Assembly: GCF_009728145.1 (NCBI RefSeq)
Contig: NZ_WOCA01000008.1
Location: 1 to 64,000, forward strand
DNA length: 64,000 bases
DNA from: Ornithinibacillus caprae
Lineage (GTDB): Bacteria > Bacillota > Bacilli > Bacillales > Amphibacillaceae
Reading direction: 5' to 3'
Part shown: positions 1-6,855 of the stretch, piece by piece
Numbering within the stretch: position 1 is the first letter of the stretch
How the letters are laid out: each line of letters starts with the position of its first letter
Notes under the pieces: generated by a model
Databases searched by the model: none
Seen by the model: the letters and a program-made list of their open reading frames with translations, nothing else
What the model was told of the DNA's origin: nothing
Program-made: the position numbers and the translations under genes

Positions 1-33
1 TCACAGCAGCGTGCCAGAACATGAAGAAGATTG

Positions 34-78
34 CCACACACCTAGCAAAGCTAGGCTAGGTGTGTGGGAGTTTATTTT
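34..78 (+). terminator. Rho-independent terminator of a gene left of the window
   Basis: A 13-bp perfect stem (positions 34-46 pairing with 55-67) with an 8-nt loop is followed by a T-rich stretch (gagtttatttt). It ends transcription coming from the left on the + strand. The gene it serves lies outside the window. Confidence 0.7.
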
Positions 79-120
79 CATTAAAAATTTCTTACTTAAT
101 GAAATAGTTATGACAGAATT

Positions 121-191
121 AAAAAAGCTTGTAGAGAAAAAACACCTACTTTCTCTACAAGCTGACAACCGCACATTACATTGTGCGGTTG
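121..191 (-). terminator. Terminator after the M3 peptidase gene (two stacked hairpins)
   Basis: Read on the minus strand, the peptidase stop is followed by a 10-bp hairpin (182-191 with 166-175). A 14-bp perfect hairpin comes next (150-163 with 126-139), immediately followed by six T. The second hairpin plus T-run is a textbook intrinsic terminator. The first may be an auxiliary hairpin. Confidence 0.8.
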
Positions 192-199
192 CTTAACAT

Positions 200-1897
200 T
201 TATAGTGCTTGGTCATCAACGGAATCAAGCCATTTTTCTATTTCATCAACAACAGATTCCACTGTCCCTTCTTCAAAAGGAGAGCGTAAGTTTGCTGCCT
301 CTACTAGTCCTAAGAACGGTTTAGAACCACCTAATTTGCATAGGTTTAAGTAATCATTCCATGCTTTTTCACGATCTTCACGTGATCTTTTCCAAAATTG
401 GAAGGCACAAATTTGTGCTAATGTGTAATCGATATAATAGAATGGTACTTCATAAATATGTCCTTGGCGTTGCCAAACTGCACCTGATTGCCAGTAAGGA
501 ATGTCTTCATAATCACGATGCGGTAAATACGTTTCCTCTAGTTTCTGCCATGCTTCTTTACGTTCCTCAGGTGACCAATCCGGATTTTCGTACACCAAGT
601 GTTGGAATTCATCAACTGCAACACCATAAGGCAAGAAGCTTAATCCACTTGCTAAGTGGGAGTATTTATATTTGTCCGTATCTTCTTTAAAGAATAATTC
701 CATCCATGGCCAAGTAAAGAATTCCATACTCATAGAGTGTATTTCAGCTGACTCGTGTGTAGGGAAAACATATTCAGGAATTCCGATATTACGACTAGAA
801 TAAGCTTGGAATGCATGGCCAGCTTCATGTGTTAAAACATCAACATCATCTGATGTTCCATTAAAGTTAGCGAAGATAAATGGTGATTCATAATCCTCAA
901 TAAATGTACAATAACCACCTGCTTCTTTTCCTTTTTTGGCTTCTAGATCCATTAAGTTACGGTCAAGCATGAAATGGAAGAATTCATTCGTTTCATCGGA
1001 AAGTTCTTCATACATTTTCTTCCCATTGTCGATAATCCACTCTGGGCTACCTTTTGGTGTTGGGTTACCACTTTTAAATTCGAAATTTTCATCATAGAAT
1101 TTTAATGAATCAACACCAATACGCTTTGCCTGTTTCTCATATAGTTTCGAAACAAGTGGTACAATGTAATCACGAACTTGCTTGCGGAATACATTAACCA
1201 TTTCTGCATTATAATCGATACGTAGCATACGTACATATCCTAATTCAACAAAGTTTTTGTAACCTAGTTTTGTAGCAATTTCATGGCGTACCTTAACTAA
1301 TTGATCGTAAATATCATCAAATTTATCCGCATTTTCCTCAAAAAATCCTGAACTTTTTTGAATAGCTTGTTTACGAACGTTGCGATCTTTGTCTTGGGTG
1401 AATGGTCCAAGTTGAGCTAGCGTGTACGTTTTTCCTTTGAACTCTACCTCTGCAGAAGCTACAAGCTTAGAGTATTCAGATGTAAGTTTATTTTCTTTTT
1501 GTAGTAAGCTGATTACTTCTGGAGAAAAAGCTTTAATTTGATAGTCTGCTAGACTAAATAATTGAGATCCCCATTTTTTCTCTAATTGATCACGGAAAGG
1601 TGTTTTAACTAATTCCTTATAGAATTCCGTGTAAAGCTCTTGTAACTCAGGGCTTTTTTCATCCCAAAAGTCGCGTTCCTTTTGATAAAAATCATCATTC
1701 GTATTAATAGACGCTCGTACATAGACTAGATTAAATAATGTTGACAGGCGATTACGAAATGCATTGATTTTTTCAATGGCTTTATTTTGGTCTTCTTCTG
1801 TAGTCGCTTCAGAAAAAGCCGTTAGTAAGCCACGGAATGTTTGTTTTTCATTTTCTAAATCTGGTCGTTCATATTTATAATCTTCAAATTTGAGCAT
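200..1897 (-). CDS. M3 family oligoendopeptidase (PepF-like zinc metallopeptidase)
   Basis: Cytoplasmic zinc peptidase of family M3 that cleaves short peptides; 565 residues, normal for the oligoendopeptidase F group. The HEAGH zinc motif is at residues 357-361, followed about 25 residues later by a Glu-rich helix (HESAEIHSM) that supplies the third ligand in this family. No signal peptide is visible. I chose the ATG at 1897 because AGGAGG lies 8-9 nt upstream; the frame stays open 15 codons further up without a good ribosome site. The gene stands alone, divergent from DUF2164, and ends in a strong terminator. It probably serves peptide turnover. The exact pepF paralogue cannot be told from sequence alone. 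Confidence 0.9.
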   Translation of the reverse strand: MLKFEDYKYERPDLENEKQTFRGLLTAFSEATTEEDQNKAIEKINAFRNRLSTLFNLVYVRASINTNDDFYQKERDFWDEKSPELQELYTEFYKELVKTPFRDQLEKKWGSQLFSLADYQIKAFSPEVISLLQKENKLTSEYSKLVASAEVEFKGKTYTLAQLGPFTQDKDRNVRKQAIQKSSGFFEENADKFDDIYDQLVKVRHEIATKLGYKNFVELGYVRMLRIDYNAEMVNVFRKQVRDYIVPLVSKLYEKQAKRIGVDSLKFYDENFEFKSGNPTPKGSPEWIIDNGKKMYEELSDETNEFFHFMLDRNLMDLEAKKGKEAGGYCTFIEDYESPFIFANFNGTSDDVDVLTHEAGHAFQAYSSRNIGIPEYVFPTHESAEIHSMSMEFFTWPWMELFFKEDTDKYKYSHLASGLSFLPYGVAVDEFQHLVYENPDWSPEERKEAWQKLEETYLPHRDYEDIPYWQSGAVWQRQGHIYEVPFYYIDYTLAQICAFQFWKRSREDREKAWNDYLNLCKLGGSKPFLGLVEAANLRSPFEEGTVESVVDEIEKWLDSVDDQAL

Positions 1898-2029
1898 ATG
1901 TACCCTCCTTCTATAATCTAAGTATACGACATTTTTTGCCAAATTCCTGTTTGAAAGATTAAATTATTTTCAATTATAGATTGAATAATCTTGTTATAAT
2001 AAGATTAACAATGAAAAAGGATGGTATGA

Positions 2030-2257
2030 ATGAAGCCAAGGTTTGAATTTACAAAAGAGCAAAAAGATGAAATGGTTCAAATGATACAAGTATATTATCT
2101 GGAAGAACGAAACGAGGAAATTGGTAATTTAGCAGCAATGTTACTATTGGAGTTTTTCATGGAAAAACTAGCACCAATTTTTTACAATCAAGGTGTAGAA
2201 GATAGTCATCAATACATATCACAAAAGCTCGACGATTTATTTGAAATACAAAAATAA
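2030..2257 (+). CDS. DUF2164 family small protein
   Basis: A 75-residue acidic protein matching the DUF2164 pattern. It opens with F-x-F-T-K-E-Q-K, has a central helix with a Leu/Phe-rich stretch (MLLLEFFMEKLAPIFYNQG), and ends with a YISQKLDDL helix. Function is unknown. No membrane segment or signal peptide is present. A -10-like TATAAT lies at 1995-2000, but no convincing -35 is visible. The next gene, ywbE, follows after 18 nt, so the two are probably co-transcribed. Confidence 0.75.
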   Translation: MKPRFEFTKEQKDEMVQMIQVYYLEERNEEIGNLAAMLLLEFFMEKLAPIFYNQGVEDSHQYISQKLDDLFEIQK

Positions 2258-2275
2258 CCAAGAGGAGTCACAAAC

Positions 2276-2467
2276 ATGGACGGCAGATATCGTAAAAACA
2301 TTCAACCAGGATTAGAAGTAGACATCGTACTAAAAAAAGACCAAAGAACAGGTCAAACAACATCTGGTGTTGTAAAAGATTTGCTGACTAATTCAGCGTT
2401 TCATCCACATGGAATTAAAGTCCGATTGGAAAATGGACAGGTTGGAAGGGTAAAGCAAATTAAATAA
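2276..2467 (+). CDS. ywbE: YwbE family protein (DUF2196)
   Basis: A 63-residue basic protein of the YwbE family: R-x-N-I-Q-P-G-L-E-V at the start, a central V-L-K-K-D-Q-R-T-G segment, and a C-terminal H-P-H-G-I-K-V-R-L. The fold is a small beta barrel with a KOW/SH3-like look (the G-x-V-G-R-V ending fits). Biochemical function is not established. AGAGGAG lies 7-8 nt before the ATG. It sits 18 nt after the DUF2164 gene and 30 nt before a 14-codon open frame. Confidence 0.85.
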   Translation: MDGRYRKNIQPGLEVDIVLKKDQRTGQTTSGVVKDLLTNSAFHPHGIKVRLENGQVGRVKQIK

Positions 2468-2497
2468 AATAATAAAGAGGGGGAGGAGTATAGGAGT

Positions 2498-2542
2498 ATG
2501 AGTGGGTTTTTTAAGAGAATTTTTGGAAAGGAAGAGCAATAA
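2498..2542 (+). CDS. Possible 14-residue amphipathic peptide gene
   Basis: A short frame encoding MSGFFKRIFGKEEQ, preceded by an unusually purine-rich ribosome site (gagggggaggag, 2477-2488). It lies 30 nt after ywbE and just before a hairpin terminator, so it would be the last cistron of the DUF2164-ywbE transcript. The peptide puts Phe/Ile on one face and Lys/Arg on the other. It resembles small membrane-binding peptides, but I recognise no family. It could also be a chance frame after a strong Shine-Dalgarno sequence. Confidence 0.4.
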   Translation: MSGFFKRIFGKEEQ

Positions 2543-2566
2543 ACTTTAAGAACAGACATAAACAAG

Positions 2567-2590
2567 CAAACCACCTTTTCGGGTGGTTTG
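2567..2590. terminator. Bidirectional hairpin between convergent small genes
   Basis: A 9-bp perfect stem (2567-2575 with 2582-2590) encloses a 6-nt loop. It lies between the + strand ywbE group and the minus-strand 56-aa gene that stops at 2595. It can end both transcripts. The T-tracts are short on both sides, so strength is uncertain. Confidence 0.55.
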
Positions 2591-2594
2591 TGGT

Positions 2595-2765
2595 TTAACC
2601 ATAACAGTTACAATCATAAAGGTTGTCTTCATAAACATATCCAGAGTCATCTACATTCCTTTTGTATCTGACCATTATTATCTTCTCCAATCTGTCTACA
2701 AAAAAACTAGAATCACAAAAGTAAAAAGTATGTATGTGATTCGGATCGTCGCAAATAGGATACAT
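2595..2765 (-). CDS. Small Cys/Tyr-rich protein, 56 residues, unknown function
   Basis: The minus strand carries a 56-codon frame starting MYPICDDPNH and ending YDCNCYG, with AGGAGG 9 nt before the ATG. Cys occurs at residues 5, 17, 52 and 54. Many Tyr, Asp and Asn residues give the look of small spore-coat or surface proteins, which is only a resemblance. No signal peptide. It ends directly at the hairpin at 2567-2590. It is convergent to the ywbE group. I do not recognise the family. The ribosome site, stop codon and terminator together support a real gene. Confidence 0.55.
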   Translation of the reverse strand: MYPICDDPNHIHTFYFCDSSFFVDRLEKIIMVRYKRNVDDSGYVYEDNLYDCNCYG

Positions 2766-2944
2766 ACGCATTCACCTCCTGTAAATCTATTTATTTAATC
2801 AAGGGTATATTAAAACCTATATTAATCAGTGGTGTAAGCAATATAATTTTTCGAAAAAATAATCATTGGAAACCATTAAAAGCACTTTATATCCTTGATA
2901 TATTAATTTTAAGATAGCTGATGTTGAAACATATATACTTTTAA

Positions 2945-3278
2945 GATAGTATCAATTCCTGACCTTGTTCAATGTTTTCCTCAGAACCTTCAACAGCATT
3001 AAAATTCCACCATTTCCACCTGCCATAGCAGTCTGTATTTGGTGGGCATTTGGAAGCATCAAATCTTTCACTTGGTACCAGTTCCAACGTAGAAAAGTCT
3101 TCCACCATTCTTCAATGCTTGATAAATGTGCTCTATTGCAATGTCTACTTTAGGCAACACTTTTTCTACTGCTGTATGCCACTTTTCGGTCTTCTTCGTT
3201 AATTGTAATAATTTCCATATTAGACATTTTATCCACGTTCATACTATTTTCGTTTCGTTTTTCCGTAACTACGTTCAT
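2945..3278 (-). pseudogene. murQ: Decayed murQ (N-acetylmuramic acid 6-phosphate etherase) remnant
   Basis: On the minus strand, the start at 3278 reads MNVVTEKRNENSMNVDKMS, close to the MurQ N-terminus. After a 1-nt frame slip near residue 34 it continues VEKVLPKVDIAIEHI and NGGRLFYVGTGT, the MurQ SIS-domain start. A stop/deletion follows where SGRLGVL is expected, then pieces DASKCPP, then MAGGN, then NAVEGSE in different frames. Homology ends near 2945, so about 60% of the normal ~300 residues is missing. MurQ cleaves the lactyl ether of MurNAc-6-P in muropeptide recycling. In B. subtilis murQ is the first gene of murQRP-amiE-nagZ-namZ, and the last three lie at 6.9-12 kb here. Positions 2766-2944 upstream hold nothing I can identify. 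Confidence 0.8.
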
Positions 3279-3421
3279 AACTCCATTAGCATGCTATTCT
3301 CCTTACCTTCAGGATGTATGTACCGCTTTAATAGATTTATAGTTTAATTTATAAAAGATATTAACATGAACTATTAACGGGTTTCATATATATTAATTAA
3401 AATACAAAGGGGGAAAATAGG

Positions 3422-4765
3422 TTGAAGAATTTATTTAAAAGTCGTTTACTGTTTTTGACCGTGGCTATGTTAATGCTAGCATTAGTTGTAGCTTGTTCAT
3501 CAGATGACGATAATTCAGATGATAAAGCTTCAAACGACAGCGGAAGCAGTGATGGTGAAATTTCAGGTGATCTTGAAATTCAATATTTCGTAGGTGGATA
3601 TGGTGATTCTTGGTGGAAAGAAGTAATTGCAGATTTCCAGGAGGAATATCCTGATGTAAATATTATTGAACATGCTGGTCCAAATATTAACGAAGAAATG
3701 CGTTCTCGTTGGGTCTCCAATGATCCACCTGATGTAGTATACATTGATGGCGCTGGATCAAGTGAAACACAAATGGTAGAAGATGGACAGCTAATGAACC
3801 TGACTGAGTGGGTTGAAGGTATTGAACTAGATAATGGTGATAAATTAGTAGACAGCTTCATCGTTGAACCTGGTAAATTTGATGGGGAAATTTTTTCACT
3901 ACCATTAGTATTTGATACGTGGGGAACTTGGTATAACAAAAATCTAGTAGGCGATGGTGGCTATGAGGTACCTACAGATTTTGAAAGCTTTATGAGTTCA
4001 ATGGAAGCAATCAAAGATGGAGAAGGTATTGATCCATTTGTAACCACTGGTCAACATCCATACTATTTCCTTCGTGGAATGCTTTATCCTGCATTTGGAG
4101 CAGCTGGTGGCAATGAGTTACTTGCTGATTTAATTACAGGACAAGAAGGAGCTTGGACTAGTGATACAGTTCTTGACATTATGAAGCGAGTAGAAAGAAT
4201 GCAGAAAGAAGGTATGATTGATTCTGGTGTTGGTGCATTAAACCATACGCAATCACAAATGAACTTCCTATTAGGTGATAATGCATTTATTCCGGTAGGT
4301 TTCTGGTTACCTAATGAAATGGCAAATGATATTCCTGAAGATTTCGAGTTTGGTTTCATTCCATCTCCTATGCAAGCAGAAGGTGAACCATATGCTATCG
4401 TTCCAGATTTACGTCCATTAGCAATTGCTGAAGAGGCTGAAAATCCTGAAGCGGCAAAAGCATTTGTTGAATTTGCATTCACTAGAGAATATGCAATGTC
4501 TTTCTCTGAGCACACAGGAGCAATAATGAACATCACTGGTGTGGATTTAACTGAAAATGATAATGTTCCTGGATATTTAACAGAAGCAAATGCAATGATT
4601 AATGATCCAGAACAGGTACAAATTTATGAAAAACCACATCCGATGAGTGCTGATTTAGAAACACCAATTAGTGATGCGTTAATTTCCTTAATGCTTGGTA
4701 ACATGACTGCTGAAGAATTTGTTGAAGAAGCAGAAAAAGCTGCAGCCCAATATCGTGGAGAGTAA
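3422..4765 (+). CDS. Sugar ABC transporter substrate-binding lipoprotein (CUT1 family, NgcE-like)
   Basis: Extracellular binding protein of a carbohydrate importer; 447 residues. Residues 1-24 are a lipoprotein signal peptide with lipobox LVVAC and lipidated Cys25, followed by an Asp/Ser-rich linker. The body reads as a SBP_bac_1/8 protein; the segments SRWVSNDPPDVVYIDG and FDTWGTWYNKNL recall NgcE-type N-acetylglucosamine/chitobiose-binding proteins. It starts at TTG 3422, with AAAGGGGG 9-10 nt upstream and no better ATG. Two permeases follow. The facing genes amiE, nagZ and namZ release GlcNAc and MurNAc from peptidoglycan, so amino-sugar uptake is a reasonable guess; other sugars remain possible. 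No ATPase gene is present; such systems often share MsmX. Confidence 0.85.
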   Translation: MKNLFKSRLLFLTVAMLMLALVVACSSDDDNSDDKASNDSGSSDGEISGDLEIQYFVGGYGDSWWKEVIADFQEEYPDVNIIEHAGPNINEEMRSRWVSNDPPDVVYIDGAGSSETQMVEDGQLMNLTEWVEGIELDNGDKLVDSFIVEPGKFDGEIFSLPLVFDTWGTWYNKNLVGDGGYEVPTDFESFMSSMEAIKDGEGIDPFVTTGQHPYYFLRGMLYPAFGAAGGNELLADLITGQEGAWTSDTVLDIMKRVERMQKEGMIDSGVGALNHTQSQMNFLLGDNAFIPVGFWLPNEMANDIPEDFEFGFIPSPMQAEGEPYAIVPDLRPLAIAEEAENPEAAKAFVEFAFTREYAMSFSEHTGAIMNITGVDLTENDNVPGYLTEANAMINDPEQVQIYEKPHPMSADLETPISDALISLMLGNMTAEEFVEEAEKAAAQYRGE

Positions 4766-4784
4766 TAAAGAATATTAAATGTAG

Positions 4785-4828
4785 GTATGGAATGTAAAGG
4801 TGTTTTACGCCTCCTTTATGTTCCATAC
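4785..4828 (+). other. Long hairpin after the binding-protein gene
   Basis: A ~16-bp stem with G-T wobbles (4785-4800 with 4813-4828) closes a short loop. No T-run follows. Hairpins in this position, behind the binding-protein gene of an ABC operon, usually protect the upstream mRNA or reduce read-through so the binding protein is made in excess. A comparable hairpin follows mdxE at 63593-63631. Confidence 0.55.
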
Positions 4829-4830
4829 AA

Positions 4831-4993
4831 TTTATCCCGCATATAACGGGCAGTATGACCCCAACTTCAAACCTACGAGTCGAAATCAAGGAGGTTAAGT
4901 GGGGAGCAACTGTCCGTAATTGTCCGATTCGTTCATCTAACAATCAATGGGGGATGAAGAAGCCCCCCACTGATTATAAAGGTTCACTTTATT
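4831..4993 (+). repeat. Structured intergenic repeat, full-length copy A
   Basis: Begins TTTATCCCGCATATAACGG and ends TTCACTTTAT. It holds two long stems: ACGGGCAGT (4846-4854) pairing with ACTGTCCGT with CCCCAACTT/AAGTGGGG inside it, and a G-rich hairpin GGGGG...CCCCC just before the end. Copy B at 32692-32853 has the same ends and architecture but different stem bases that still pair. It lies in the leader of the first permease gene. The frame open through it is not the permease start. Confidence 0.8.
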
Positions 4994-5016
4994 TAAAGAA
5001 AAGAAAGAGTGATTGG

Positions 5017-5910
5017 ATGGTACAGTCTAAAAAACAAAAATATATGTTTCTGGCCTTTTGTTTAATTCCAACCTTTATAATGTTTGCTATTTTTACCCTT
5101 TATCCATTGTTTAGTGGTTTGTACTATTCCTTTTTTGATTGGTCCGGATCATCACAGAATAAAGAGTTCGTTGGGCTTAGTAACTACATAAAATTAATTA
5201 GTGATGAGATTATTCCCAGAACAATTATCCATGATTATTTCCTTGTTGTAACAAAAGTTATTGGTATTATGATTCTAGCAATGTTCTTTGCTGTTGCCTT
5301 AACACAATTACGAATAAAAGAAGCACCATTTTACCGTATTGTTTTTTTCTTCCCTAATATTATGTCTGTCGTTGTTATCGGGATTCTATGGACGTTTATC
5401 TATAATCCAAGTTTAGGATTGATTAATTCAGGATTGGAATTTCTAGGTTTGGAAAGCTGGACGAGACCTTGGCTTGGAGATGAAAACTGGGCATTACCAA
5501 GTCTGGTTTTACCATCTATATGGGCTGGTATTGGTTTATTCATGCTCATGCTAATGGGTGGTATAGCAAACGTTTCGAAAAGTTATTATGAAGCAGCTGA
5601 GATTGACGGGGCAAATGAATGGCAGCAGTTTTGGAAGGTTACCTTACCACTTGTATGGCCACAAATAAAAATTTCCGTCCTTTATATCGTTATTACTACA
5701 TTAAATGGTTCCTTTATTATTGTCCAAGTTATGACAGGGGGAGGACCAAATAACTCCACACATGTTATGGGTTCCTATCTCTATCAGCAGGCGTTTGTTC
5801 AGTATAACTTTGGGTATGGAGCCACAATTGGTGTAATGATTTTAATTATTTCATTAATCACCGTGTTAGTCTTACAGTTCTTTATGCGTAGAGATAAGGT
5901 GGAGTATTAA
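5017..5910 (+). CDS. Sugar ABC transporter permease (MalF-like, CUT1)
   Basis: Inner-membrane permease, 297 residues, six predicted membrane segments, the first at about residues 12-35 (FLIPTFIMFAIFTLYPLF). It carries the conserved ATPase-coupling loop YEAAEIDGANEWQQFWKVTLPL (EAA motif). The ATG at 5017 is chosen because the typical family N-terminus (a few polar residues, then the first helix) starts there. The same frame is open from 4855, but those 54 codons cross the intergenic repeat and look non-coding. Partners are the binding protein at 3422 and the permease at 5936. Confidence 0.88.
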   Translation: MVQSKKQKYMFLAFCLIPTFIMFAIFTLYPLFSGLYYSFFDWSGSSQNKEFVGLSNYIKLISDEIIPRTIIHDYFLVVTKVIGIMILAMFFAVALTQLRIKEAPFYRIVFFFPNIMSVVVIGILWTFIYNPSLGLINSGLEFLGLESWTRPWLGDENWALPSLVLPSIWAGIGLFMLMLMGGIANVSKSYYEAAEIDGANEWQQFWKVTLPLVWPQIKISVLYIVITTLNGSFIIVQVMTGGGPNNSTHVMGSYLYQQAFVQYNFGYGATIGVMILIISLITVLVLQFFMRRDKVEY

Positions 5911-5935
5911 TGAAAAATAGAAGGAGGAAATTAAC

Positions 5936-6778
5936 GTGAAACGAAGTGTAGGTGAGATTCTGGGGCGAACTGGAATACGTATTACCCTCATCCTATGGTC
6001 GATTGCAGTATTATACCCAATCATCTGGATGTTCATTGGATCGTTTAAATCGAATGCAGAGATTTATGCTAATCCATGGGGGTTTCCAGAATCATTCAAC
6101 TTTCAAAATTTTGCCACTGCATGGTCGAATTATAATATAGATACTAGTGTTTTTAATAGCTTTATCGTTACGATAGTTGGTGCACTGTTAACATTGGTGC
6201 TTGCAATTCCAACTGCATATGCGATTGAACGAATTAAATTTCGTGGCAGCAATTTGTTATTTATGTTATATGTATCCGCGATGATGATTCCTATGGTTCT
6301 AGGTTGGATTCCGTTATTTTTCCTACTAGCTGATCTAAATCTACTCGATAATATTTTCGGATTAGCGATTGTTTATGCAGTAAGCCAATTACCATTCAGC
6401 ATATTTGTTCTGACAAGCTTCATGAGCACAATTCCGAAGTCGTTAGAAGAATCGGCGGCAATGGATGGAATGTCACCTTATGGTGTTTTGTTAAAGATTA
6501 TTACACCGCTAAGTATGTCAGGAATTATAACAGTAACAATCATGAATGCCATTCAGTTTTGGAATGAATATTTCATGGCATTGATCTTTTTACAGAGTAA
6601 AGATAATTATACGCTTGCCCTGGCAATTGATTTTATAAGTAGTGAAGCACAATACACCAATGCTTGGGGAACTTTATTTGCGAGCCTAGTAATTGCGATT
6701 GTGCCTGTTATTATCCTTTATGCGATCTTCCAGCAGCGTATTTCTAAGGGAATGGCGGAGGGAGCGATAAAGGGTTAA
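5936..6778 (+). CDS. Sugar ABC transporter permease (MalG-like, CUT1)
   Basis: Second permease, 280 residues, six membrane segments, with the EAA loop LEESAAMDGMSPYGVLLKII at about residues 180-200. It starts at GTG 5936 with GGAGG 8 nt upstream. It lies 25 nt after the MalF-like gene, so they are one transcript. It ends just before a shared hairpin (6818-6847), facing namZ. Confidence 0.88.
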   Translation: MKRSVGEILGRTGIRITLILWSIAVLYPIIWMFIGSFKSNAEIYANPWGFPESFNFQNFATAWSNYNIDTSVFNSFIVTIVGALLTLVLAIPTAYAIERIKFRGSNLLFMLYVSAMMIPMVLGWIPLFFLLADLNLLDNIFGLAIVYAVSQLPFSIFVLTSFMSTIPKSLEESAAMDGMSPYGVLLKIITPLSMSGIITVTIMNAIQFWNEYFMALIFLQSKDNYTLALAIDFISSEAQYTNAWGTLFASLVIAIVPVIILYAIFQQRISKGMAEGAIKG

Positions 6779-6817
6779 TTGATAGATAGTGATAATAGAA
6801 AGCCAAATTTCATAAGA

Positions 6818-6847
6818 AAGGGGTGTTCCGAATTTGAAACGCCCCTT
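6818..6847. terminator. Hairpin between convergent permease and namZ
   Basis: A 10-bp stem with one G-T pair (6818-6827 with 6838-6847) sits between the + strand importer and the minus-strand namZ. A T-rich stretch follows on the minus strand and a weaker one on the plus strand. It is probably a bidirectional terminator. Confidence 0.6.
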
Positions 6848-6855
6848 GTGATTAT

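Noticed and set aside
11-196. 61-codon open frame on the + strand at the window start
   Set aside because: It runs through two terminator hairpins and has no ribosome site; the DNA is explained as noncoding terminators.
2583-2798. 71-codon + strand frame
   Set aside because: It overlaps the minus-strand 56-aa gene, which has far better signals.
3580-3939. 119-codon minus-strand frame inside the binding-protein gene
   Set aside because: Shadow of the codon pattern of a well-supported gene; no ribosome site or family resemblance. The same applies to other long antisense frames, e.g. 4084-4536 and 30430-30912.
4855-5016. 54-codon N-terminal extension of the first permease
   Set aside because: It is the structured repeat read through in frame; the family N-terminus fits the ATG at 5017.
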